A DNA stretch of 64,000 nt from Prosthecobacter sp. (lineage in GTDB: Bacteria; Verrucomicrobiota; Verrucomicrobiia; Verrucomicrobiales; Verrucomicrobiaceae). The DNA lies in assembly GCF_034366625.1 (NCBI RefSeq), contig NZ_JAXMIH010000005.1, positions 1-64,000 of the forward strand, read 5' to 3'. Positions 31,686 to 40,650 of this stretch are shown here, piece by piece. Below the pieces are notes generated by a model that saw nothing but the letters and a program-made list of their open reading frames with translations, did not search any database and was not told the DNA's origin. Every line of letters begins with the position of its first letter. The first letter of the stretch is position 1. Made by a program: the position numbers and the translations under genes.

Positions 31686-32768
31686 TTACAGGTCGTCGTC
31701 GGAGCAGGTGGCGAGGTTGGAGGACTTCTGATAGTCGGTGACCTTGCCTTCGAAGAAGTTCTGCTCCTTCTTGATGTCCATCAACTCCGCCAGCCAGGGC
31801 AGCGGATTGGTGATGCCTGGGTTCAGCACCGGCAGGCCGCAGCCGTCCAGACGACGGTCGGCGATGTAGTCAGTGTAACGCTCAAATTCCTCGGGGCTCA
31901 GGCCGACGGCGTTCGTCGGCAGGCAGTCACGGATGAACTCCTTCTCCAGTGCCACGGCCTCGCGCATGATGTTCACCAGTTCATCGCGGAACTCGGCGGT
32001 CCAGATTTCTGGATTCTCCTCGACGAGATCCATGAAGAGATTGCGCAGCAGCTCGATGTGATTGCTCTCGTCGCGCAGCGTGTAGCGGAACATCTGGCCG
32101 ATGCCGGGGAACTTGTTCTGCCGGTAGAGGCTGAGGATCATGCCGAACAGGCCGTAAAACTGCGTGCCTTCCATGCATTGGCCGAACATGAAGATGTTCT
32201 TCGCCAGCAACTGCTTGTTCACCACCTGCGTCAGATCCAGGTCGCGGCGCAGCACATGGGAAATGCGGGTGACGAATTCGTTCTTCTTCACGATCGTCGG
32301 GATCTGCTCGAACATCGCCTCGCACTCATGCGGGTTGATGCCCAGGGAGGAAATCATGTACAGCAGCGAATCGGCGTGGATGTTCTCCTCATGCGCATGG
32401 CGGCCCAGCACGAGTTTCAATTCCGGCGCAGTGACCAGTTCGCGGATCACATGCTGGATGTTGTCGCCTACGATGCCCTCGGCGGCGCTGAAGTAGCCGA
32501 TGCCCATCATGATGATCCAGCGCTCGTTCTGCGTGATCTCGTTGGAGCGCCACTGTTCCACGTCCTTCTGCATCTGGATGTCCTCCGGCTCCCAGTGGTT
32601 GGCCTTCATGATCCGGTAGAGGTCATAGGCCCACTGATATTTCAGCGGGAGCAGGTTAAAGGTCATGCTCTTGCGGCCATTGATGACCTTTTTGGCGGCG
32701 AAGGCCGCCTCAGCTTTGTCTTGATCGAGAATGAACTCGCGGTTGCCGATCTTGAATGTCTTTTCCAT
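31686..32768 (-). CDS. nrdB: Ribonucleoside-diphosphate reductase beta subunit, class Ic-like
   Basis: 360 residues of the R2 family. Placing the diiron ligands: E97 (SAAEGIVGDN), E128 and H131 (HEENIHADS), E200 (QCMEGTQF), E234 and H237 (RDESNHIE). The radical-tyrosine position, seven residues after E128, is L135, not Tyr, and the first ligand is Glu rather than Asp. Both are marks of the Chlamydia-type class Ic R2 that uses a Mn(IV)/Fe(III) cofactor without a tyrosyl radical; the surrounding AAEGIVGDNI and LLYMISSLG also resemble that group. It transfers a radical to NrdA. Cofactor assignment is inferred. Confidence 0.95.
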   Translation of the reverse strand: MEKTFKIGNREFILDQDKAEAAFAAKKVINGRKSMTFNLLPLKYQWAYDLYRIMKANHWEPEDIQMQKDVEQWRSNEITQNERWIIMMGIGYFSAAEGIVGDNIQHVIRELVTAPELKLVLGRHAHEENIHADSLLYMISSLGINPHECEAMFEQIPTIVKKNEFVTRISHVLRRDLDLTQVVNKQLLAKNIFMFGQCMEGTQFYGLFGMILSLYRQNKFPGIGQMFRYTLRDESNHIELLRNLFMDLVEENPEIWTAEFRDELVNIMREAVALEKEFIRDCLPTNAVGLSPEEFERYTDYIADRRLDGCGLPVLNPGITNPLPWLAELMDIKKEQNFFEGKVTDYQKSSNLATCSDDDL

Positions 32769-32843
32769 GACGATTTCGTTGCAGAGTGACGGTGATTTGG
32801 TCGAGTTACGGGGAAACGGGAGGGAAACCCAAATGCACTATAA

Positions 32844-32859
32844 ATACTATATATTGCGG
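32844..32859 (-). promoter_or_regulatory. Putative NrdR box, nrdB-proximal
   Basis: ATACTATATATTGCGG fits the published NrdR consensus (acaCwATATaTwGtgt) at 13 of 16 positions by my count. It is about 76 bases upstream of the nrdB ATG. A second box lies 33 bases (about three helical turns) further away, the usual paired arrangement. NrdR would repress the nrdBA genes. The 32769-33137 gap otherwise holds only AT-rich promoter-like sequence and the start of the amidase gene's leader. Confidence 0.72.
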
Positions 32860-32876
32860 GTACCGAGGTGGATCAT

Positions 32877-32892
32877 GCACAAGATATTGTGG
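32877..32892 (-). promoter_or_regulatory. Putative NrdR box, nrdB-distal
   Basis: GCACAAGATATTGTGG matches the NrdR consensus at 13 of 16 positions and is nearly self-complementary. Its 33-base offset from the first box puts both on one face of the helix, as NrdR needs. Confidence 0.7.
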
Positions 32893-33137
32893 GATGGCGA
32901 GATTTTTTTCCCATCCATTGTGCTGAAAAGCGTTTCTCATCGCAATTTCAAGGGTTCCACGCTGATAAAATTTTTCAGGCGTCAAAATCCCGGTCTTGAT
33001 CGGCGAAAATGAGAAATTTTTCATGACAGTCGGAGAGCACTGAAAACCAATGCGAAACCAAAAAAACTCAATCAAGCCCTGCGACAACCGCCCCTCGTTC
33101 GTAACCTTGTCACGCAACCTGCTCTGACCCCCGTCCT

Positions 33138-33776
33138 ATGAATTTTCAGCAAATTGTCTCCTGCGGGCTTGCAGCCTCCCTGCTCGCCTCCTGTGCGGTC
33201 ATGGTGCCCCAGGGAACCCCGCCCGGCGTCACCGTCGATCTCGTGCCCCGTGGCCGCTACTCCCGCGCCTACCACCGGTCGATGACGCCGCGCTACATCA
33301 CCATCCACGCCACGGAAAACCGCTCGCGTGGCGGGAATGCCTACGCGCATGCCCAGATGCTCAAAACCGGCGCCCTCAAAGGCCGTCACAATGCCATCGG
33401 CTACGTCGCCTGGCATTTCACCGTGGACGACCACTCCATTTACCAGAGCCTGCCCACCAACGAGCGCGGCGAGCACGCCGATTATGACGGCCAGGGCAAC
33501 CGCAGCTCCATCGGCATCGAAATGTGCGAAAATCGCGGCAACGACCGCGCCCGCACCATCGACAAGACCGCCCGCCTCACCGCCTGGCTCCTCAACAAGC
33601 ACGGCATCCCCACCTCCCATGTCGTCCCGCACATGCACTGGCGCATGATCCGCCACGACGACCACCGCGATCTCGGCCATAAGCTCTGCCCGCACTTCCT
33701 CCTCGACCGTGGCAGGCTGGGGCCGAAATGGCAGGCATTCATCGCCAAAGTGGAGTCCTATCGCCGGGCGATGTAA
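33138..33776 (+). CDS. N-acetylmuramoyl-L-alanine amidase lipoprotein (Amidase_2, AmiD-like)
   Basis: 212 residues. Lipoprotein signal with lipobox LLASC (Cys about 19), then an Amidase_2 domain from about 50: YITIHATENRSRGGNA carries the first zinc His, IGYVAWHFTVDDHSIYQSLP the middle region, and HDDHRDLGHKLCPHFL the second His and Cys. It cleaves the amide between MurNAc and L-Ala in peptidoglycan, probably from the outer membrane for wall recycling. It stops eight bases before the convergent cytochrome gene. Zinc ligand assignment is by pattern. Confidence 0.92.
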   Translation: MNFQQIVSCGLAASLLASCAVMVPQGTPPGVTVDLVPRGRYSRAYHRSMTPRYITIHATENRSRGGNAYAHAQMLKTGALKGRHNAIGYVAWHFTVDDHSIYQSLPTNERGEHADYDGQGNRSSIGIEMCENRGNDRARTIDKTARLTAWLLNKHGIPTSHVVPHMHWRMIRHDDHRDLGHKLCPHFLLDRGRLGPKWQAFIAKVESYRRAM

Positions 33777-33784
33777 AACTCGTC

Positions 33785-36700
33785 CTACTTCTTCATCAGA
33801 TACGCAAAGAAGTCCTTCAAATCCGCGTCGCTCATGCCGGTTAGCAGGCCTTCGGGCATCAGCGAAATCGGAGAGGCTTCGAGTTTCTCGATGTCGGCTT
33901 GCTTCACGGGAGTTTTGTTGCTGGCCATGTCTTTGATGACGATGCCGTTGGCGTCCTGGGCGTCGATGAGGCCGGTGAGGAACTGGCCGCTTTTGGTTTT
34001 CACGATGTAGGCGCCGAAGCCTTCGCGGATTTCCATGCTGGGATTGAATAGGTTGTCGAGCCAGAAGTCGGCGTTGGCGCGGTCGTAGCCGGTGAGGTCG
34101 GGGCTGAGGGTGCCGCCTTCGCCAAAGAGGCTGTGGCAGACGGCGCAGCGGGCGGTGAATTGCAGTTTGCCTTTGTCGGCATCACCGAGGCCGGTTTTGA
34201 GCACGGCCTTGATTCGCTCTGCCTCTTTTTTCTTCGCTTCAGTCGGACCGGTGGCGAGCAGGCCGCGCCAGTGTTTGTCGATGGCAGCGTCGATGTCCGC
34301 GTCTTTGTGCAGGCTGAGCTGGCGGACGATGTCGATGGTGAAGTGCTTCACGGGCACCTTCCAGTCGTTGACGAAGCTCACGAGCACCTGTGCCCATTCT
34401 TTGCGCCCGGCCATGACGCGGAGCGCATCTTCACGCAGCGCTTTGTCACCGGCGATCTGGCCTTCCCAACCGAGCAGCAGCGCTTCGGGGATGCGTTTGT
34501 CGTCAAATTTCGCCGCAGCCTGCAAAATGCCGCGTTTGAGGCTGGGTGGATTCGTGGCCTTTAAAATGGCGACCATCGGCATCACAGCCTCTTGTTTGCC
34601 GAGTTCGGCCAAGGTCTTCGCGATGGCGATGCGCGCGGTGTTGGAGGCGTTTTTGTCCGCAAGCAACGCCAGCGCTTTCTTGAGCGCGTCCGCGTTTCCG
34701 CTGCGCAAAGCAAGCGTGAGATCGCCGCCGCTTTGCTTCGCCATGTAGTCGTTGAGGGCCTTGGTAAGTGAATCCGGCAGTTTGGGCATCTCCGCGCCTT
34801 CAAAGGCTGAGGCGATGCCTGCGATGAACTTGCCGCGCAGCGCTTCGTCGTTCGTGAGGGCGAGCAAGTCGGCGCAGGAGTTCAGGTTTTCCTCGCCACC
34901 GGCCAGCGCGTAGCGTTTCGCGAGCTTTGCGGCGAGGTGGTCGCGGAAGATAATGGATTTGGCGAAACCAGTTTCTTTGTACAGCTTCGCTGACAACGTT
35001 GAACTTCTGAGGAAGGAAAAGACCACATCCCGCTCTTTTTCAGCCTTCGATTCCAGAGCCCACCATGCGAGAAGCATTAAATGCTCATCCTTCATTGCCT
35101 CGGTATGGTCTGCGATCCAGAGAAGTGGCAGGCCGTCCTCCGCAGGCAGTTTTTTCGCCGTGGCTAGGATCTGTGCATGCACTTCAGGATGCGTCTCGCT
35201 CTGAACCAGCTTAAAAAGCAGGTTTCGCATTTGCCAGATGCCTGCATCCCCAATCATTTTCACCGCCCAGCGACGCACATAGGGATCTTGGTGGTCTAGA
35301 CCTCTCGCAATGTACACCAAGCCTGTAGTCCAGGGAAACTTGGATGTGTTCTGTTGGATCAAATCCAAAGTCCACAAGGCTTCGAGCACTTTGGGATCCG
35401 AGTTACTCGAAGTCAGGGCCGAAAGTTTCGGTTCCAGCTCCTTCATCCCGCGCCAGCCCATCTCCAGCACTGCCTGCTTCCGAAACCACTCATTCGGATG
35501 GCTCAGATACCCGAGCAGCTCTTCCCCGCTCGCTTTGCTCAAATCGAAGGGCTTCAGCTTTGGCGCACCACTCGCTGGCCTCACACGATAGATGCGGCCG
35601 CTGGTTTTGTGCCAGTCATCGACGGGGCTGACGTGGCTGAGTCTCGTGTCATACCAATCAGCCATGTAGAAGCCGCCATCGGGACCGACGCCGGCCCAGA
35701 CGGGACGGAACCAGCGGTCGGTGGTGGTGATGAGCTGCTCTTCGTCCTTGGTGCGGAAGGTGGAGCCGTCGGCGATGCGCTCGCTGACATAGACGAGGTT
35801 TTGAAGGGCGTTGGGCGCGATGATTCTGCCCTCGTAGGCGCTGCCGAGCAGGCCGCCTTCATAGACGGTGAAGGCTTGGGGAAAGCGTTTGTTGTCGCCC
35901 TCGTGCTTCATGTGCTCGAACCAGCCGAAGGCATACGGATTGGTGAGCGGGCCATGTTTGCCCCAGCCTTTGATGCCGTAGCTGCCCTGCTCGTAGTGCA
36001 TGCCGCGTGTGGCTCCGTTGGTGCCGGAGAAAACGCGCCCCTTGCTGTCGATGTCGAGGCTGAAGGTGTTGCCGCCGCCTTCGGCGTAGATTTCAAAAGT
36101 CTTCTTTTTCGGATGGTAGCGCCAGATGCACTGGCCTTCCCACTTCACGTTCTTGGTGTTGGCGCTGCTGACGTTGCCGGTGGTGGTGCTGCCGTTCGCG
36201 CCGTAGAGCCAGCCATCCATGCCCCATTGCAGGTTCGTAGCGACGCTGTGGGTGTCTTCGAGACCGAAGCCGCTGAGCTCGACTTCGGGATCGCCATCCG
36301 GCTTGGCATCGAAGTCAGCATCGGGGTAGCTGAGGAGGTAAGGCGGATTCAGCACCCAGATGCGGCCCATGCCGTGCAACGCGGCGCTGGCGATGTTCAG
36401 GCCGGTGATGACATCGGTGTGCTTGTCAAAAAAGCCGTCGCCATCGGTGTCTTCGAAGACGGTGATCTTATCCGCACCTTTTTCGCCACGCGGCGGCGGG
36501 AGCGGCACTTTGTCGAACTTCGCGCGGAGGTGCTGGTCGTAGCTGACGATTTTCAATCCTGCGGGGAACTGATACTGACGATACTGCGTGACCCACATGC
36601 GGCCCTTGGAGTCCCAGCTCGCGTAAAGCGGCTGCTCGACGACGGGCTCGTGCGCCATGAGATCGATGGCGACATCGCTGCGGTGTTTGAAGTTCTTCAC

Positions 36701-36871
36701 CGCGTCCTGCGGCGCGGTGGGTGGGGTGTCGTCGCGCATCACGCCGCGACCAGGGCGTGTCTCCATGATTTTCTTCACGGCTTCGTTGCCGGCGACCGTA
36801 TCGGCCTTGGGATTGGGGTCGGCGGCAAAGGCTGAGGAGCCAAGCACAAGGAAAAGGAGGCGCGATTTCAT
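33785..36871 (-). CDS. PVC-type dehydrogenase with HEAT-like repeats and CxxCH haem domain
   Basis: 1028 residues with signal peptide (MKSRLLFLVLGSSAFA). Order: N-terminal six-bladed propeller of the PVC membrane-bound dehydrogenase type (about 60-440; DTDGDGFFDKHTDVITGLNI, DTHSVATNLQWGMDGWLYGA), a central helical region of HEAT-like repeats (about 460-870), and a C-terminal c-type haem domain with CAVCH near 905. This architecture is characteristic of PVC bacteria. Electrons from an unknown substrate (often proposed to be a sugar or carbohydrate) go to a haem c. Start at 36871 gives a normal Sec leader. Confidence 0.9.
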   Translation of the reverse strand: MKSRLLFLVLGSSAFAADPNPKADTVAGNEAVKKIMETRPGRGVMRDDTPPTAPQDAVKNFKHRSDVAIDLMAHEPVVEQPLYASWDSKGRMWVTQYRQYQFPAGLKIVSYDQHLRAKFDKVPLPPPRGEKGADKITVFEDTDGDGFFDKHTDVITGLNIASAALHGMGRIWVLNPPYLLSYPDADFDAKPDGDPEVELSGFGLEDTHSVATNLQWGMDGWLYGANGSTTTGNVSSANTKNVKWEGQCIWRYHPKKKTFEIYAEGGGNTFSLDIDSKGRVFSGTNGATRGMHYEQGSYGIKGWGKHGPLTNPYAFGWFEHMKHEGDNKRFPQAFTVYEGGLLGSAYEGRIIAPNALQNLVYVSERIADGSTFRTKDEEQLITTTDRWFRPVWAGVGPDGGFYMADWYDTRLSHVSPVDDWHKTSGRIYRVRPASGAPKLKPFDLSKASGEELLGYLSHPNEWFRKQAVLEMGWRGMKELEPKLSALTSSNSDPKVLEALWTLDLIQQNTSKFPWTTGLVYIARGLDHQDPYVRRWAVKMIGDAGIWQMRNLLFKLVQSETHPEVHAQILATAKKLPAEDGLPLLWIADHTEAMKDEHLMLLAWWALESKAEKERDVVFSFLRSSTLSAKLYKETGFAKSIIFRDHLAAKLAKRYALAGGEENLNSCADLLALTNDEALRGKFIAGIASAFEGAEMPKLPDSLTKALNDYMAKQSGGDLTLALRSGNADALKKALALLADKNASNTARIAIAKTLAELGKQEAVMPMVAILKATNPPSLKRGILQAAAKFDDKRIPEALLLGWEGQIAGDKALREDALRVMAGRKEWAQVLVSFVNDWKVPVKHFTIDIVRQLSLHKDADIDAAIDKHWRGLLATGPTEAKKKEAERIKAVLKTGLGDADKGKLQFTARCAVCHSLFGEGGTLSPDLTGYDRANADFWLDNLFNPSMEIREGFGAYIVKTKSGQFLTGLIDAQDANGIVIKDMASNKTPVKQADIEKLEASPISLMPEGLLTGMSDADLKDFFAYLMKK

Positions 36872-37022
36872 GGCGGAGACTAACAAGCGAAGCCGCGGCG
36901 GTTTCTTGCCGACTTGTCACTGGTTCCGGTATTTTCGTGCGTGCGTCCTCGCGGCCGACAAAAAGATTCGACTTTGGGAATGCTTTCCGCTTTAAGCTGC
37001 CGGGACACCACCCCGTAACACC

Positions 37023-38186
37023 ATGGCTGACTCCTACACCGAAGTAACATCACAAAACTGGTTCAGCCGCATCGGCGAATCGATCAAGGGCATCATCTTC
37101 GGGATCATCGTGATTCCCCTGACCATCATCCTGCTCTGGTGGAATGAAGGCCGCGCTGTCACCACCGCGAACAGCCTCAAGGAAGGAGCCGCCGCCGTGG
37201 TGGACGTCTCAGCGGACAAGGTGGACCCTGCCAACAACAAAAAGCTCATCCATGTGACCGGCGAGGCCAAAGCCGCCGAACCGGTGAGCGATCCTGAATT
37301 TGGCATCAGCGTCCCGGCGTTGCGGCTGGTGCGCAGTGAGGAGATTTACCAGTGGGTGGAGGAGACCAAGACCGAGAAGAAGGAGAAAGTCGGCGGCGGT
37401 GAAGAAACCAAGACGACCTACACCTACGAGAAGAAGTGGACGGACAAGCCGGTGAACTCCTCCGAGTTCAAAAAGCCCCAAGGTCACACCAACGAGGGCG
37501 ACTTGATCGCGGGCAACGCGAACATCAGCGCCGAGAACGTCACTCTGGGCGCTTTCAAGGTGCCGGAAAGTTTTGTGAACCAGATGGGCAGCCCGGCCAA
37601 GCACTCGGTTGCCGAGGCGGATCTGGCGAAACTGACGGCAGACCTCAAAGATGCGGCCCATGTCAGCAGCGGAGCCTTTTACTTCGGCGAAAAACCCGAC
37701 GCTCCGCAGGTGGGCGATGTTCGCGTGTCGTTTGAAGTCGTGAAGCCCGGCACCTTCAGCATCCTGGCCGCTCAACTCGGCGACACGTTTGAGCCTTATC
37801 AAACCAAGGCCGGGGACGCGATCAGCTTCATCGAAGATGGCACGGTCAGCGCGGAGACGATGTTCAAGAACGCGGCCAGCGCGAACACCATCATCACCTG
37901 GCTGGCGCGGCTCGGTGGCTTCCTGTTCATGGCCTTTGGCTTCATGGCCATCATGCGTCCGCTCAGCGTGCTTGGCAGCGTGGTGCCCTTCATCGGCAAC
38001 ATCATCGGCATGGGCACGGGTTTGATCTCCTTTGTGCTCGCAGGCACGATCTCGCTGGTCGTGATTGCCATCGCCTGGATTGTAGTGCGTCCGTTGCTGG
38101 GCATTGTGATCCTGGCACTAGCCATCGGCGGCTTCATCTACGCGCGCAAGCTGGCGGCAGCCAGCAAGCCGGTCGTCGCCGCCTGA
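37023..38186 (+). CDS. TMEM43-family membrane protein
   Basis: 387 residues. N-terminal helix at about 25-43 (IIFGIIVIPLTIILLWWNEG), a large extracytoplasmic domain to about 285, then three to four membrane helices at the C-terminus (FLFMAFGFMAIMRPL, LISFVLAGTISLVVIAIAWI, LLGIVILALAIGGFIYA). The WWNEGRAV start and the TMEM43 pattern (EEIYQWVEE, then EKKWTDKPVNSSEFKKPQGH) match the LUMA/TMEM43 family, known from eukaryotic nuclear envelope and scattered bacteria. Function in bacteria unknown. It is monocistronic here. Confidence 0.88.
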   Translation: MADSYTEVTSQNWFSRIGESIKGIIFGIIVIPLTIILLWWNEGRAVTTANSLKEGAAAVVDVSADKVDPANNKKLIHVTGEAKAAEPVSDPEFGISVPALRLVRSEEIYQWVEETKTEKKEKVGGGEETKTTYTYEKKWTDKPVNSSEFKKPQGHTNEGDLIAGNANISAENVTLGAFKVPESFVNQMGSPAKHSVAEADLAKLTADLKDAAHVSSGAFYFGEKPDAPQVGDVRVSFEVVKPGTFSILAAQLGDTFEPYQTKAGDAISFIEDGTVSAETMFKNAASANTIITWLARLGGFLFMAFGFMAIMRPLSVLGSVVPFIGNIIGMGTGLISFVLAGTISLVVIAIAWIVVRPLLGIVILALAIGGFIYARKLAAASKPVVAA

Positions 38187-38264
38187 GCCAGGCGTCATGC
38201 CTGAATGCTAACTAAAGCTTACGGAAGTTGCTCCCCTCGTCGGGTGTGCCACAGTGCATGACTG

Positions 38265-39572
38265 ATGCGACCCACCAGCAGTTCCCAACCCGCCACACCC
38301 CTCGTGACACGTTCCGTGCCGCCTTCGGCGGTGGAATTGTCCGCGATGATGCCCTTCGGCCGCTACTCTGTGCAGGCGCAGGTCGGCATCGGCGGCATGG
38401 GCACGGTGTATCGCGGCACCCAGCTCAGCCTGGGCCGTCCGGTGGCCATCAAGGTGCTGCGTGTCAGCGATGGCTACGATTTCGCCTTTGAGGACCGCTT
38501 TCGCCGTGAGGCGCGGGCCATGGCCACGCTGAACCATCCCAACATCGTTGCCATCTACGACTATGGCCACCTCGGCACCGAGTTCCTGTTCTTCGTCATG
38601 GAATTCGTCGATGGCACGGATCTCGGAGAGATCATGACCCAGGGCCGCATGACGCCTCAGCTCGCGCTGCAACTGCTGCCGCAGATTTGTGCCGGACTCG
38701 AATACGCGCACGCCAAGGGCATCGTCCATCGTGACATCAAGCCCGCGAACGTCATGCTCACCCGCCAGGGCGAGGTGAAGATCGCCGACTTTGGCCTCGC
38801 CAAGGATGTGATGCGCTCCCCGTCCATGGCCACGGAAACGCACATGGTCATGGGCACGCCGGAATATGCCGCGCCGGAGCAGTTCACTGCGCACCGCGAG
38901 GTGGATCATCGTGCCGACATCTATGCGCTGGGAGTGCTGATGTATCAGATGCTCACCGGAGCGCTGCCACGCGGCTCCTGGCAGCCGCCCTCCTCCTTGC
39001 GGTCCGGTGTGGATCCCCGCCTGGACGGGGTCGTTGTTCGCGCCCTGATGACGGATCGTCAGCATCGCTATCAATCCGTGGGCGACATGCATCGCGCGAT
39101 CGAGGCGGCACTGGTGCCATCCACCGCGCAGAGCCCGACACCCAGCAGACCGCTGCCTGCCGCGGCGAAACCCAGAGCCGGGCGCATTCTCCTTCTCGAA
39201 GACGACCTCATGGTGCGTGACCTCTTGCGCCGCGCTTTGGAAAAAGCCGCGTTCGAAGTCGTCGAGACGGGTGATGGCAAGGACACGCTGCGCCTTTACC
39301 AAGAGGCGATGAGTCAGGGCCGTCCCTACGATCTCGCCATCCTCGACCTCACCATTCCTGACGGCATGTGCGGCCGCGAAACCATGCTGAACCTGCGCCG
39401 CCTCGACCCGCAGATCCTCGCCATCGTCTCCTCCGGTTATCGCGATGATCCCGTGATGAAGGACTGCGCCGCCTACGGTTTCGCCGCCGCGTTACCGAAG
39501 CCGTATCAGGTCGAAGGCCTGTTGCAGATCGTGAATGGCGCGCTCGCCGTGGGCCGCAGACGCGCCGCGTGA
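38265..39572 (+). CDS. Serine/threonine kinase fused to a response-regulator receiver domain
   Basis: 435 residues. Kinase domain about 32-285: glycine loop [15 protein letters not shown] Lys63, catalytic [10 protein letters not shown] (Asp157), DFGLAK (Asp175), APE. It has no membrane segment. A proline-rich linker (289-304) leads to a receiver domain (about 307-430): acidic pair [11 protein letters not shown], phospho-acceptor Asp361 ([10 protein letters not shown]), SSGY and the conserved Lys in PKPY. Most Ser/Thr kinases end in sensory PASTA or TPR parts; a C-terminal REC lets a histidine kinase control it. No partner histidine kinase is nearby. Confidence 0.93.
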   Translation: MRPTSSSQPATPLVTRSVPPSAVELSAMMPFGRYSVQAQVGIGGMGTVYRGTQLSLGRPVAIKVLRVSDGYDFAFEDRFRREARAMATLNHPNIVAIYDYGHLGTEFLFFVMEFVDGTDLGEIMTQGRMTPQLALQLLPQICAGLEYAHAKGIVHRDIKPANVMLTRQGEVKIADFGLAKDVMRSPSMATETHMVMGTPEYAAPEQFTAHREVDHRADIYALGVLMYQMLTGALPRGSWQPPSSLRSGVDPRLDGVVVRALMTDRQHRYQSVGDMHRAIEAALVPSTAQSPTPSRPLPAAAKPRAGRILLLEDDLMVRDLLRRALEKAAFEVVETGDGKDTLRLYQEAMSQGRPYDLAILDLTIPDGMCGRETMLNLRRLDPQILAIVSSGYRDDPVMKDCAAYGFAAALPKPYQVEGLLQIVNGALAVGRRRAA

Positions 39573-39573
39573 T

Positions 39574-40605
39574 TCACATCACCCGCACCGCCGCCTGCGT
39601 GTCCATCGCCTGCCACACGGCATGCACCACGCGCATGTAGTTCATGCCTTCGTTGAAGTCAGGCTTGGGACGTGGCGCGGATGGATCTCGCACAGCGGCG
39701 ATGAAATCGCGCTCCACCGTCCAGCTTCGTTGCATCTCGGTCGGAATCGGCACCGACTCCAGTTTGCCGCCGCGTTTACCGAGTAGGAGTTCATCCGTGT
39801 TGAAATCATAGCTCAGCGTGCCTTCGGAGCCGAAGAGCCACAGCTTGTCCGTCGGTGCATGCGCGGCCACGCCGCTGAAAAGCATCGTCGCTTCGAGGCC
39901 GCTGCGAAATTTCGCCATCACGTTCACGAAATCGGGAATATCGACCTCCACGCCCGCACGTTCGGGAATCACCACATTCCCACGCGCCTCGACTTCGACG
40001 ATGTGGCCGAGCCAACGCTGCAACACCTCGGTGTAGATGCCCAGCGTGAGGATTTGGATGCCGCTCAACTCCGACTGCTGCCGCCAGTGCGCGGGCTTCG
40101 AGGCATCCAGCCACGCATCGTTGAAACTGTGCAGTAGAGCCTGATGCGGCGTGCCGATGGCGCCTTCCGCGAGCAGTTGCTTCACCAATTCGCCGGCCTT
40201 CATGCCTTGCGGAGGCGGACAGATCGCCGTGATGAGTTCAGGATAACGAATCGACGCCTCCCACATCTGATTCGCCTCCGGTAGCGAGGCAGCCATGCGT
40301 GCCTGCGTGAAGACATGCTTCCCGTGCTGAAGCGCGTAGCAGGTCATCTCCGCGTGCATGTAGGGATGCGTGCCGATCCAGACGACATCGACCTTGGGTG
40401 ACGATGCCAGCTCCTCCCAGCGCTCCACCGCCTGCGCTTCCGGCGCAAACTCGCGGCAAAAGGCCTCGGCGCTTGCCAGCGAGCGGTTCGTGACCTGAAC
40501 GATCTGCACGTTCGGAATCGCCCGCAGACCGGGCATGTGGCGTGATTTGACGATGCCGCCAGCGCCGATGATGCCGATGCGGATGGGTTGCTCTGTGGAG
40601 GTCAT
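39574..40605 (-). CDS. Cytoplasmic Gfo/Idh/MocA-family oxidoreductase
   Basis: 343 residues. Rossmann motif RIGIIGAGGIVKSRHMP at residue 9, then VWIGTHPYMH and a diverged Lys-Pro motif region; unlike the copy at 6599 there is no signal peptide. The ATG at 40605 fits because it places the nucleotide fold at the normal distance; the frame extends upstream without similarity. Convergent with the kinase gene and divergent from the MOSC gene 45 bases away. Substrate unknown. Confidence 0.88.
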   Translation of the reverse strand: MTSTEQPIRIGIIGAGGIVKSRHMPGLRAIPNVQIVQVTNRSLASAEAFCREFAPEAQAVERWEELASSPKVDVVWIGTHPYMHAEMTCYALQHGKHVFTQARMAASLPEANQMWEASIRYPELITAICPPPQGMKAGELVKQLLAEGAIGTPHQALLHSFNDAWLDASKPAHWRQQSELSGIQILTLGIYTEVLQRWLGHIVEVEARGNVVIPERAGVEVDIPDFVNVMAKFRSGLEATMLFSGVAAHAPTDKLWLFGSEGTLSYDFNTDELLLGKRGGKLESVPIPTEMQRSWTVERDFIAAVRDPSAPRPKPDFNEGMNYMRVVHAVWQAMDTQAAVRVM

Positions 40606-40650
40606 AGACGTATGAATCGTGACACGTTTGCGCCAACATCCAAGCCCTGC

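Noticed and set aside
31686-32768. Y137 of NrdB as the radical tyrosine
   Set aside because: It is nine residues after E128, not seven; the E-x-x-H spacing fixes the radical position at L135.
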